Assembly: GCF_016863095.1 (NCBI RefSeq)
Contig: NZ_BOOF01000071.1
Coordinates: forward strand, 1-39,269
From: Microbispora siamensis
GTDB taxonomy: Bacteria > Actinomycetota > Actinomycetes > Streptosporangiales > Streptosporangiaceae
Direction of reading: 5' to 3'
Length of the DNA: 39,269 bases
Position 1 is the first letter of the stretch, and every line of letters begins with the position of its first letter. A program made the translations under genes and the position numbers. The notes under the pieces are model-generated. The model had not been told where the DNA came from and did no database searches. It worked only from the letters and a program-made list of their open reading frames with translations. Below, piece by piece: positions 15,936 through 23,703 of this stretch.

Positions 15936-16765
15936 GGCGGCCAGGCGGCCGGGACGCGTTCCAGCACGCCTCCCGCGAAGACGTCGTAGAGGCCGAGGGG
16001 CTCCAGGTGGACGTACCCGATGTGGCAGTCGCAGACAGGCAGCGGGCAGGCGCGGGGCCGCAGGGCGGGCCGGTAGGAGCCGTCGTAGAGGTTGCCGAGG
16101 ACCTCCGGCACGAAGTGGCAGCGCCTGACCGTCCCGCCGCCGTCCACCGAGATCACGCTGTCCCCGGTGCGGCACGGCAGGCCCAGGCTGCGGTGCGCGT
16201 GCCGGCTGTAGCCGAACAGCGGGTCGACGGCCGTCCACTCCGCGGCCTCGGCGTCGCTGTAGACCCGGCCCTCCTGCGCGTTGACCCACAGGTAGGTCTC
16301 GGGCGGCAGGTCCGCCCTGAGCCTGCGGGCGTCCGCCAGATGCGCGGGGTCGCCGACGATGCCGACGCTGTGCCGTACGGGAAGGGAGCGGACCTTGGGC
16401 AGGAACCGCTCGTAGGGCACCTGGGTGGGATGGTAGGTCACCCACAGCGCCGCCCGGTCCGACGCCTCCGCGAGCCAGCCGGTGCGGCAGCTCAGGTTCG
16501 TCTGGATGGCGACCCTTCGCACGTTGCCGAGCCAGGACAGCCGCACCAGCGCCTCGCGATACCAGGACCGCGCCAGACCCTCGCCCCACGGGGTGAACAG
16601 CACCGAGATCTCGATGTCCTGGGCCGCCACCCATGCCGTGAACCGCTCCAGGGCGGCCCGGTCGGCGCGCAACTGCTCGGGGGTGTCCCTGCGTTTGGCG
16701 AACGGGCAGTAGCCGCAGTCGTAGTCGCAGCTCGCCAGCGGCCCCCGATAGAGGATGGTCAGCAC
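15911..16765 (-). CDS. STM4011 family radical SAM enzyme
   Basis: This 284-residue radical SAM protein has the cluster motif CDYDCGYC (C13, C17, C20) very close to the N-terminus. The C-terminal half has five more cysteines, in LPCRTG, RRCHFVPE and RACPLPVCDC. Their spacing is suggestive of a SPASM-like auxiliary iron-sulfur site, as in peptide-modifying radical SAM enzymes. The GTG start overlaps the STM4012 stop by seven bases, making it the last gene of the chain. The family is named after Salmonella STM4011 and has no assigned reaction. The cysteine layout and its neighbours favour modification of a protein or peptide, which is inference. Confidence 0.88.
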   Translation of the reverse strand: MLTILYRGPLASCDYDCGYCPFAKRRDTPEQLRADRAALERFTAWVAAQDIEISVLFTPWGEGLARSWYREALVRLSWLGNVRRVAIQTNLSCRTGWLAEASDRAALWVTYHPTQVPYERFLPKVRSLPVRHSVGIVGDPAHLADARRLRADLPPETYLWVNAQEGRVYSDAEAAEWTAVDPLFGYSRHAHRSLGLPCRTGDSVISVDGGGTVRRCHFVPEVLGNLYDGSYRPALRPRACPLPVCDCHIGYVHLEPLGLYDVFAGGVLERVPAAWPPQVSRSGR

Positions 16766-18039
16766 GCGGCGTATCCCTCCATGAGCGCCCTCACGCGCGG
16801 CGAGAACAGCGCGGGGCCGACGGCGTCGGAGTGGGCGAGCCCGTCGGGGGTCGGACGCACGGTGGACGCGTCCGCCGTCAGCCAGCCCGGGAACCGGTCC
16901 AGCAGGGGGAAGTCGTCGAGCACGTCGGTGCCGAACCTGGACCGGTAGAGGTCCCGCGACAGCCCCTCGGTCCGCAGCAGCGACTGGATGAGGTGCCGTC
17001 TCCTGCGCTCCTCCTCGTCCAGGGCGAACCCCACGTTGGCCACGCCGAAGTCGTCGCGCCGCACGTAGTCGTCGATGATCGCCCGTACGTGGCGGGCCCC
17101 GACCGCGTACTCGAAGGAGTGGTGCAGGGTGCTCGTGTAGGACCGGGCCCCGCAGCCGAGGCCGACCATGCCGTCGGTCTGGCAGCAGTAGTCCGTGGAC
17201 GCCGTCGTGCCGGGCAGCCGGAACATCCGCATGGACACCTGTTCGTACCCCGCGTCGAGCAGGTGGTCGCGGCCGAGGCGATACAGCTCCATCCGCTGGT
17301 CGTCCCAGGCGCGGCCCTGCCCGCCCGGCTGCCTGCCGAGCCCGGTGAGCGGCCGGACGTACAGGGGGTAGAGGTACAGCTCCTCCGGCTTCCACGTCAG
17401 CGCGGTGTCCAGCGAGTACTGCCAGGAGCCGGGCGTCTGCCCGTCGATGCCGTAGATCAGGTCGATGTTGAGGGCCGCGATGCCCGACGCGCGAATCGCG
17501 TCGAGCGCGGCGTCCACCTCCGCGCGCTTCTGCGGCCGTACGGCCGCGCGGGCCTCGGCGTCCACGAAGCTCTGCACGCCGATCGAGATCCGGCTCGCGC
17601 CCCGCTCGGCCAGCACGGCGAGACGGTCGGGCGTGGCGGTGGCCGGGGAGGTCTCCACCGACAGCGGGATCTCCCGCAGGTCGACGCCCATCGCCTGCTC
17701 TGTGAGGTCGAACAGGCGGGCCAGCTCCCGGGCGTCCAGGTAGGTGGGCGTGCCGCCGCCGAAGGCCGCCGTCGTGAAGCGCGGCTCGTCCAGAGCGGCC
17801 CGTACGGCTCGCGCCTGCCGTTCCAGGGCGTCCAGGTAGGCCCCGGTGAGGCCTTCCGGAGCCCCGGTGCGGGTGAACAGGTTGCAGAACCCGCACCGCA
17901 TCTCGCAGAACGGGATGTGGACATACAACGCGCCCGCCCGTTCCCCCGCCCAGACCTCGCTCAGGGCCGGACGAGGATCGAGCGGCCGGTAGGCGGTCTT
18001 GTGCGGGTAGGCGTAGACGTATCCCTCGTAAGGCGTCAA
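16759..18039 (-). CDS. STM4012 family radical SAM enzyme (HemN-like)
   Basis: A 426-residue HemN/HemW-type radical SAM protein. CEMRCGFC (C45, C49, C52) binds the cluster. LYVHIPF, FGGGTPTYL, SVETSP and RISIGVQSF follow in HemN order, and the C-terminal half carries GLGCGARSY. True coproporphyrinogen oxidases and the heme chaperone HemW share this fold, but association with STM4011/4013/4014/4015 marks the separate family. The start is a TTG at 18039: GGGGAG lies five bases upstream, no ATG or GTG is available nearby in frame, and the codon overlaps the STM4013 stop as TTGA. The rare start may set a low expression level. Confidence 0.88.
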   Translation of the reverse strand: MTPYEGYVYAYPHKTAYRPLDPRPALSEVWAGERAGALYVHIPFCEMRCGFCNLFTRTGAPEGLTGAYLDALERQARAVRAALDEPRFTTAAFGGGTPTYLDARELARLFDLTEQAMGVDLREIPLSVETSPATATPDRLAVLAERGASRISIGVQSFVDAEARAAVRPQKRAEVDAALDAIRASGIAALNIDLIYGIDGQTPGSWQYSLDTALTWKPEELYLYPLYVRPLTGLGRQPGGQGRAWDDQRMELYRLGRDHLLDAGYEQVSMRMFRLPGTTASTDYCCQTDGMVGLGCGARSYTSTLHHSFEYAVGARHVRAIIDDYVRRDDFGVANVGFALDEEERRRRHLIQSLLRTEGLSRDLYRSRFGTDVLDDFPLLDRFPGWLTADASTVRPTPDGLAHSDAVGPALFSPRVRALMEGYAAC

Positions 18040-18833
18040 TCGTGCTCCCCATCGGGATTGACCAGGATGAACTCGGCGTAGGGCACCGTCCAGACGACCT
18101 CGTGGCCCACGCGATGCCCGACGTGCCCGTCCTCGCCGTACGCCGTGCCGTGGTCGGAGCAGACGATGACGAGGCAGGGCCGGCGCATCAGCGCGTACAG
18201 CCTGCCGATGTGCCGGTCGACGTATTCGAGCGCGGCGGCGTGGGTGTCCAGGCCGTCCCCGGTGGCGCCGGGCAGGTGGAAGTGGTTGGGCTGGTGCAGC
18301 GCCGACACGTTGACGAACAGGAAGACCGGCCGGTCCCGCCGCGCCAGCACCTCCTCGGCGCGGTCGATCTGCCGTTCCAGCGAGTGGGGGCTGGTCACCC
18401 CGAACGCCGGCTCCCAGTGGCTCTCCGCGAACAACCCGGGCAGGGCCGAGCCCAGCGGGGTCAGCTTGTTGAAGAACCCGACCCCGCCGACGCAGACCGT
18501 GTGGTAGCCGGCGCGGGCGAGCCCGGTGGGCAGGTCGGGCGCGTCGAACACCCAGGTGCCCGCCCCGGTCGTCTCGCTGCCGGGGAAGGTCGCGGCGAAC
18601 AGGCGCGGGTGTGGCCCCGGCGTGACCGGCGTGGGCAGGAACCCCGCGAAGATCGCGGCGTGCGCGGCGTAGGTGAAGCTGCCGGGGCTGTGCCGCCGCT
18701 CCCACCTCCGGCCGCCGGGCAGCAGGTTGGGCAGCCGCCCGGCGTCGGCCAGCTCGGCCGCGACGTCGTAGCGGAGCGTGTCGAGCGTGACCAGGAGGAT
18801 GTCGTGGGTCCCCACGACCTCGTTCATGTCCAT
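18036..18833 (-). CDS. STM4013/SEN3800 family sulfatase-like hydrolase
   Basis: A 265-residue protein of the alkaline phosphatase/sulfatase fold. ILLVTLDTLRYDVA near the N-terminus holds the metal Asp and a Thr in the nucleophile position. CSDHGTAYGEDGHVGHRVGHE (about 225-245) holds the second metal-site Asp and His residues. It lacks the Cys/Ser-x-Pro-x-Arg of formylglycine sulfatases, so a Thr-nucleophile phosphohydrolase or phosphotransferase activity is more likely than sulfatase. No signal peptide is visible, so it should be cytosolic like its partners. The start is ATG 18833 or ATG 18827; the latter gives a clean ATGA overlap with STM4014. Its stop overlaps the STM4012 TTG start. Confidence 0.87.
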   Translation of the reverse strand: MDMNEVVGTHDILLVTLDTLRYDVAAELADAGRLPNLLPGGRRWERRHSPGSFTYAAHAAIFAGFLPTPVTPGPHPRLFAATFPGSETTGAGTWVFDAPDLPTGLARAGYHTVCVGGVGFFNKLTPLGSALPGLFAESHWEPAFGVTSPHSLERQIDRAEEVLARRDRPVFLFVNVSALHQPNHFHLPGATGDGLDTHAAALEYVDRHIGRLYALMRRPCLVIVCSDHGTAYGEDGHVGHRVGHEVVWTVPYAEFILVNPDGEHD

Positions 18834-19873
18834 CGCCCATCCAGGATCGCCTCGGCCTGCTCGGCGTAGGTGTCCCTGCCCTCGCCCGCCAGGTCGCCCA
18901 GGCCGGGCAGGAGGTCGCCGAACGCGTTGACCTCCGCCACGGCCACCGACCGCCAGTCGGCCCCGACCATCAGGTCGACACCGGCGGTCAGGCTCCCGGG
19001 GAAGCACGCGGAGGTCCGGGCGGCCGCGTCGAGCACCCGCTCCCACAGGCCGGTCCGCGCCCGGACCACGCCGAGCTCGCCCCGCAGGCCACCGAGGTGC
19101 AGGTTGGTGATCGGCGTCCTGCTCGTACGCATCACCGCGTGGGTCGGGTTTCCTGCCACGGTCACGACGCGCAGATCGAACGTCCTGCCGCCTGCCGACG
19201 CCTTCGGGAACCACCGCTCCACATGGAGCCCGTCGGGGGCGAGCGTCTCGACCAGCGCCTTCACGTCGGCCTCGTCCTCGTAGGCGCGGACCCGCAGCGA
19301 GTTGCACAGCGTGCCGCCGATCCACGCCGCCGATGTGACCGCCTTCACCCGGCCCGCGTGGGCCTGGAACGCGATCACCCCGGAGGCCGACGAGCCGTGG
19401 GCGGGCTTGACGAACACGCGGGCCCAGCCCCGCTCGGCCATCCGCTCGCGCAGTTCGCCGTACGAGCCGGCCTCGAAGGCGGGCGGCACCGGCACTCCGG
19501 CCGCGGACAGCCGGGCGTGACAGCGGCGTTTGTCGAACATCACCGCGATCTCCTCGACGTCCCCCAGCAGGCGGACGCCGGGAAACGCGGCGATCCGCCG
19601 CAGCCCGGCCGTGAAGGCGGCGTACCAGGCCGCGCCCCCGCCGACCCTGGTGGGGTCCCCCGGTCCGCGCAGCAGCGCGTCGGTCTCCGCGTCCTCGCCC
19701 GGCGAGTCGATCCGCACGAGCGTCCCGGGTGGCAGGCCGATCTCGCGTCCGGTCAGCACGTCACGCCAGGAAACCACCCGCGGCTCGGGCAGCCCCCGGG
19801 CGACGACGGCGTCGCGGAACATCGTCACCCGCCGGTCGCCCGGCACCCCGACCACGGCCAGGTGCGGAGTCAC
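18824..19873 (-). CDS. STM4014 family ATP-grasp-like protein
   Basis: A 349-residue protein with an ATP-grasp organisation. An N-terminal Rossmann-like part begins VTPHLAVVGVPGDRRVTMF. The central ATP-binding segment is ARVFVKPAHGSSASGVIAFQ, and the metal-binding end is VAVAEVNAFGDLLPGL, where E and N are the usual magnesium ligands. ATP-grasp enzymes join a carboxylate to an amine or thiol through an acyl phosphate; several do so on ribosomal peptides or protein tails. The GTG start overlaps the preceding LRR gene stop as GTGA. The family substrate is unknown. The neighbouring leucine-rich-repeat proteins are the obvious candidate partners. Confidence 0.85.
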   Translation of the reverse strand: MTPHLAVVGVPGDRRVTMFRDAVVARGLPEPRVVSWRDVLTGREIGLPPGTLVRIDSPGEDAETDALLRGPGDPTRVGGGAAWYAAFTAGLRRIAAFPGVRLLGDVEEIAVMFDKRRCHARLSAAGVPVPPAFEAGSYGELRERMAERGWARVFVKPAHGSSASGVIAFQAHAGRVKAVTSAAWIGGTLCNSLRVRAYEDEADVKALVETLAPDGLHVERWFPKASAGGRTFDLRVVTVAGNPTHAVMRTSRTPITNLHLGGLRGELGVVRARTGLWERVLDAAARTSACFPGSLTAGVDLMVGADWRSVAVAEVNAFGDLLPGLGDLAGEGRDTYAEQAEAILDGRWT

Positions 19874-20823
19874 TCGCTCACCGCCACGTAGCGCTCGTAG
19901 TCGGGCTGCCGCTCGGACAGGTCCACGTCCACGTCCGGCAGGGACGCGGCGATCCGGGCCGCCATCGGCCCGCTGAGGTAGTGGTGGTGCAGGTCGAGCC
20001 GGCGCAGATGGGTCAGCGGCTGCCCGCCGAGCAGAGCCTCCGCACCGGCGTCGGTGAGCTCGCCCATCGACAGGCTGAGCTCCTCCAGCCGGGCCACCAC
20101 GGGGGCGGCGACGACGGCCGCCGCGATCTCGTCCTGCGCCGGGCTGTCGCACAGGCCGAGCCGCCGCAGCGCGGGCAGCCGCTCCCCGGACAGGATCGGC
20201 GCCAGATCGGCGACGGTGGCGTTCCCGCCGTAGTTCTCGACCCCGAGCCAGAGCTCCAGGTGCTCCAGCGCGGGAAGGTCGCAGGCCCCGACCGCCCGCA
20301 CCACCTCGGCGGGCAGCCCGCCGCACTCGAACCGCAGCACCCGCAGCCGCTCGTGCCGTACGGGCCGCAGGGTCAGCCCCTGCGAGCCGCGGACGTCCAG
20401 CCGCTCCAGGTGGGGGAACGCCTCGAGCAGCGGAGTGACGTCCCCCTGCTCGATCCAGGAGATCTCCATCAGCTCAGCGCTGACGAACCCCAGGAAGACC
20501 GACCGGAGACGGGGCAACCGCGCCGCGTTGGCGGCCAGGAACGCGGGCACGTCGCGCCCGTAGTGAACCAGTACGAGCGACTCGATCGCGTCGCCGCCCA
20601 CCGAGTCGAGCAGGCGCCGAAGTTCCTGCTCGAGTCCCGGCTCACCCTCGTTGCCGGACAGCCCGTTCGTGAGAGCCCACGCGACCGCCGAGGGATCGGC
20701 GACCGTCTCTCCCGGCTCCACCACCGGCCTTCCGGCGAAGAACTGCCCGGGCTCCCATTGGTCGCCGTACAGATAAAGGTCTTCGTGGACGAAGGTCTCG
20801 CCGGGGTCGGGCGCCGCCGTCAC
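19870..20823 (-). CDS. STM4015 family leucine-rich-repeat protein, copy 2
   Basis: A 317-residue cytosolic protein. An N-terminal about 110-residue region (GETVADPSAVAWALTNGL) is followed by leucine-rich repeats from about residue 110 to 290 (LRSVFLGF, LERLDVRGSQGL, LRVLRFECGGL, LEHLELWL, LRRLGLCDS, LEELSLSMGELTDAG, LRRLDLHHHYL). The C-terminus is DLSERQ followed by a short tail ending YERYVAVSE. The GTG start overlaps the stop of the upstream paralogue as GTGA. Most of the repeat domain is nearly identical to copy 1, so this is a tandem duplication. A scaffold, recognition or substrate role for the adjacent enzymes is inferred. Confidence 0.87.
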   Translation of the reverse strand: MTAAPDPGETFVHEDLYLYGDQWEPGQFFAGRPVVEPGETVADPSAVAWALTNGLSGNEGEPGLEQELRRLLDSVGGDAIESLVLVHYGRDVPAFLAANAARLPRLRSVFLGFVSAELMEISWIEQGDVTPLLEAFPHLERLDVRGSQGLTLRPVRHERLRVLRFECGGLPAEVVRAVGACDLPALEHLELWLGVENYGGNATVADLAPILSGERLPALRRLGLCDSPAQDEIAAAVVAAPVVARLEELSLSMGELTDAGAEALLGGQPLTHLRRLDLHHHYLSGPMAARIAASLPDVDVDLSERQPDYERYVAVSE

Positions 20824-21785
20824 TCCCCCACCGCCACGTAACGCCAGACTTCCCCGTCCCCGTCGTCTTCGGCCTCCTCCTGCTCCGACAGGTCGACCTC
20901 GACGCCCGGCAGCGCCTCGGTCACCCGGGCGGCCATCGCGTCGGTGAGGAAGTGGTGGTGCAGGTCCAGCCTCTGTAGATGGGTCAGCGGCTGGCCGCCG
21001 AGCAGGGCCTCGGCCCCGGCGTCGGTGAGCATGCCCATCGAGAGGGCGAGGGACTCCAGCCGGGCGACGACCGGCGCGGAGGCCACGGCCGCCGCGATCT
21101 CGTCCTGAATCTCGCTGTCCTGGAGACCGAGGTGACGCAGCGCCGGCAGCCGCTCGCCGGCCAGGATCGGCGCGAGGTCGGCGACCGTGGCGTCCCCGCC
21201 GTAATTCTCCTCACCGAGCCACAGGTCCAGGTGCTCCAGCGCGGGAAGGTCGCAGGCGCCCACGGCACGCACCACCTCGGCGGGCAGCCCGCCGCACTCG
21301 AACCGCAGCATCCGCAGCGACTCGTGCCTGACGGGCCGGAGTCTCAGTCCCGTGCCGCCGCGCACCTCCAGCCGCTCCAGCCATGGGAACGCCTCGAGCA
21401 GCGGTGTCACGTCCGACTGCTGGATCCAGGAGATCTCCGCCTCGTCGGAGCTGATCGCGCCGACGAAGAGCGAGCGCAGCCCGGGAAACCGGGCGGCGTT
21501 GTCCGCGAGCAGGCCGACGATCTGCTCCGACGACTTGTCGTAGCAGTCGTTCCACCCGCCGATCACGATCGCCGGCACGGCCGCCGTGTCCACCTGCGTC
21601 AGCAGCGCGCCGAACGCCTCCGCGATGGGGTAGTCCTCCCCCCACCCCGAGCTGATCCGCACCGCCACCGCGACCGGGTCGGGAATGTCCCCGTCCTGAT
21701 ACGGGGCGATCTCGACCACCGGCAGCCCGGCGTAGGTCTCGTCGTAGCGATGCTTGTAGCCGAAATAGGTGTCGTACGGGATCAT
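20820..21785 (-). CDS. STM4015 family leucine-rich-repeat protein, copy 1
   Basis: A 321-residue protein and the first gene of the six-gene coupled chain. MIPYDTYFGYKHRYDETYAGLPVVEI opens it; SGWGEDYPIAEAFGALLTQVD and AIVIGGWNDCYDKSSEQIVGLL form the N-terminal domain. Leucine-rich repeats follow (LRSLFVGAI, LERLEVRGGTGL, LRMLRFECGGL, LEHLDLWL, LRHLGLQDS, LESLALSMGMLTDAG, LQRLDLHHHFL). The tail is strongly acidic (EQEEAEDDGDGEV) and ends WRYVAVGE. The ATG at 21785 has AAGGA seven bases upstream. The TPR gene ends 64 bases before it on the same strand, so read-through is possible. Confidence 0.87.
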   Translation of the reverse strand: MIPYDTYFGYKHRYDETYAGLPVVEIAPYQDGDIPDPVAVAVRISSGWGEDYPIAEAFGALLTQVDTAAVPAIVIGGWNDCYDKSSEQIVGLLADNAARFPGLRSLFVGAISSDEAEISWIQQSDVTPLLEAFPWLERLEVRGGTGLRLRPVRHESLRMLRFECGGLPAEVVRAVGACDLPALEHLDLWLGEENYGGDATVADLAPILAGERLPALRHLGLQDSEIQDEIAAAVASAPVVARLESLALSMGMLTDAGAEALLGGQPLTHLQRLDLHHHFLTDAMAARVTEALPGVEVDLSEQEEAEDDGDGEVWRYVAVGE

Positions 21786-21849
21786 GGAATGTCCTTGGCT
21801 GGGGGATCCGGCGGGTCCGTCCTACCAGACCCGGGTGACAATTCCGCGA

Positions 21850-23637
21850 TCACTCCTCCGTCGCCAGCGCCCGTACGTCGGGGTGCATGCCGGGGGTCGC
21901 CAGCACGAGGGCGGCGAGCGAGCCGAGGATCGTCACGGGCCTCGTCTTCGACGCCTCCACGGCGGCCAGGTAGCGCCAGGCCACCAGTTCGGCCACGTCC
22001 TCGCGGGCGTCCGGGTCCATCCAGGCCGTGGCGATCATTCCGAGCAGGGCCGCCTCGGTCACCCAGTCCTCCGGCCCGTACGCCAGGTCGGTCAGCACGC
22101 TCCTGCGCTCGGACTCCGCCCAGGGCTGGCCGGCCTGGTGATGGGCGATGCCGAGGCAGGCCCACGCCTGGACCTGCCTGATCCACAGCGGCACGGCCGC
22201 CGGCTCGCCGTACGGCGACAGCGGCGGGTGGACGAGCACGCCGAGCAGGTCGCCGAGGGACAGGCCCGACAGGCGTACGGCGTGGTCGTAGGCGGCCGGC
22301 AGGTGCGGCCAGCGCAACGTCGCGACGGCGGCGATGGACTCCAGCGCCTCTCTGGACGGCGGCGGCACGGCGGGCACGGCCGTCATGCCCTCGTAACGCC
22401 ACACCCGGCGGGTCACGCCCCGCACCGGGCCGTGGGCGTACACCTCCGGCACGGTCAGCCGCGCGTCGGGGTCCGGCGCATCGGCGATGGTCAGCGCGAA
22501 GCCGGGCGCGACCAGGGAGAAGGCGAGCAGCGCGCTGGGCGGCTCGGGGGCGGAGACCGTGAGCTCGCCGCCGGCCGGGACCTCCTCCCGCTCCACCATC
22601 TGGTAGAGCACGTCGATCACCGACTCCGTCGGGCCAGGGACGCGTCCCAGCCACAGCCGCAGCCCGCACTGCTCGCCGAGGACCGCGTCGCCGTGCTCGT
22701 TACCGGGATCGTCGCGCAGGTGGTCGGCCAGCTCCACCAGGTGCCGGACGTCCCCGTCCCGCTCGAAGCGCATCCCGCAGGCCGTCGGATAGGCGTTCGG
22801 GTGCCGGGGCTCACGCCGCAGCGCGCGCTCCACCCACTCCAGGCCCTCCTGCGGGCGGCCGCTGCTGTGCAGCATCTCGCCGATGTCGGTGTACAACGCG
22901 AGGTTGGCGGGGTCGTGCTCCAGCGCCCGCACCATCGCCCGCTCGGCCTCGGGCCACCGCTGCAGGTCGCGGCACGCGTACCCCTCGGCGAGGGCGGCCT
23001 GGAAGGACGGCGCGAGCGCGTAGGAGCGGACGGCCAGCTCCACCGCCTCCTCGGCCTCCCCCACCCGGCGCAGGAGCAGCGAGGCCAGCCAGAGCAGCGA
23101 CGCGTCGTCCGGGTGGGCGCGCAGCGCGCCCCGCACCAGCACGACGTACGGCAGCAGCGCCTCGCGGCCGTCCTCCGGCACGGTGCCGGGCAGCCCGGAG
23201 GCCAGCAGCGAGACGAGCGAGCACAGTTCGCCGGGCGGGATCCGCCCGGGCAGCTCGGGGTCGAGCACCCACGGCACGTGCGCCCAGCGTCCCCCCGGCT
23301 CGTGCCGCTGCACCGAGATCAGCAGGCGCAGCGCGGGCACGTACTCGCCGCGGGCGGCCAACGCGTGCGCGCGGGCCAGCGCCGTGCCGAGGAAGACCGG
23401 TTCGTCCACCGGGAACAGGTCCGGCCCGCCGCCCGGACCGGCAAGCAGCCGCGCCAGCATCTCGTGCGCCTCGGGCAGGGCGGGATCGTGGGCCAGCGCC
23501 GCCGCGACGTGCGCGGCGGCGTGCCCGGTCTCCCCGTCCTCCAACGCCAGCCGCGCCATGCTGACCTCGCCCTCGGCCTGGGCGCGGGGATCGTCCATGC
23601 CCTCGCCGATGCCCCCGCCCATGTCCTCGTGCGTCAT
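21850..23637 (-). CDS. TPR-repeat protein of unknown function
   Basis: A 595-residue soluble protein made mostly of helical tetratricopeptide-like repeats in its first 330 residues. Examples are SMARLALEDGETGHAAAHVAAALAH, a PEAHEMLARLL helix, AVRSYALAPSFQAALAEGYACRDLQRW, a second ERAMVRALEHDPANLALYTDIGEML unit, and LEWVERALRREPRHPNAYPTAC. The C-terminal 250 residues contain a beta-rich part (ELTVSAPEPPSALLAFSLVAPGFALTIAD) and a helical end. GGAGGA stands directly upstream of the chosen ATG. It precedes the STM4015-4011 chain by 64 bases in the same direction, so it may be an extra component or simply a neighbour. I recognise no catalytic motif. Confidence 0.78.
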   Translation of the reverse strand: MTHEDMGGGIGEGMDDPRAQAEGEVSMARLALEDGETGHAAAHVAAALAHDPALPEAHEMLARLLAGPGGGPDLFPVDEPVFLGTALARAHALAARGEYVPALRLLISVQRHEPGGRWAHVPWVLDPELPGRIPPGELCSLVSLLASGLPGTVPEDGREALLPYVVLVRGALRAHPDDASLLWLASLLLRRVGEAEEAVELAVRSYALAPSFQAALAEGYACRDLQRWPEAERAMVRALEHDPANLALYTDIGEMLHSSGRPQEGLEWVERALRREPRHPNAYPTACGMRFERDGDVRHLVELADHLRDDPGNEHGDAVLGEQCGLRLWLGRVPGPTESVIDVLYQMVEREEVPAGGELTVSAPEPPSALLAFSLVAPGFALTIADAPDPDARLTVPEVYAHGPVRGVTRRVWRYEGMTAVPAVPPPSREALESIAAVATLRWPHLPAAYDHAVRLSGLSLGDLLGVLVHPPLSPYGEPAAVPLWIRQVQAWACLGIAHHQAGQPWAESERRSVLTDLAYGPEDWVTEAALLGMIATAWMDPDAREDVAELVAWRYLAAVEASKTRPVTILGSLAALVLATPGMHPDVRALATEE

Positions 23638-23703
23638 CCGTCCTCCGATCCGGCAGTCGTGATCATCACTCTGCCAGAGCGGCGGAGAGCACGGCCGCGG
23701 GGA

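Larger units (their letters stand above)
19870..21785 (-). repeat. Tandem duplication of an LRR gene
   Basis: Two adjacent genes of 317 and 321 codons align from the N-terminal region to the last residues. The best-conserved DNA is in the repeat domain, for example around 19990-20060 against 20945-21015. The unit length is about 950 bases. The junction reuses the same GTGA coupling as the next junction, so the duplication preserved translational coupling. Confidence 0.8.

Noticed and set aside
16759..18039. Assignment of the HemN-like gene as coproporphyrinogen oxidase or HemW
   Set aside because: The fold is shared, but its place inside the STM4011-4015 chain fits the separate STM4012 family; no heme genes are nearby.
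18036..18833. Assignment of the STM4013-type protein as a true sulfatase
   Set aside because: The formylglycine-forming (C/S)xPxR motif is absent and a Thr occupies the nucleophile position.
16759..18840. Longer start for the STM4012 gene extending into STM4013
   Set aside because: The extension is an out-of-frame reading of STM4013; the TTG at 18039 with GGGGAG upstream is the supported start.
23659..23669. GTGATCATCAC palindrome upstream of the TPR gene as an operator
   Set aside because: The arms are only 5 bp and I see no second copy; chance occurrence cannot be excluded.
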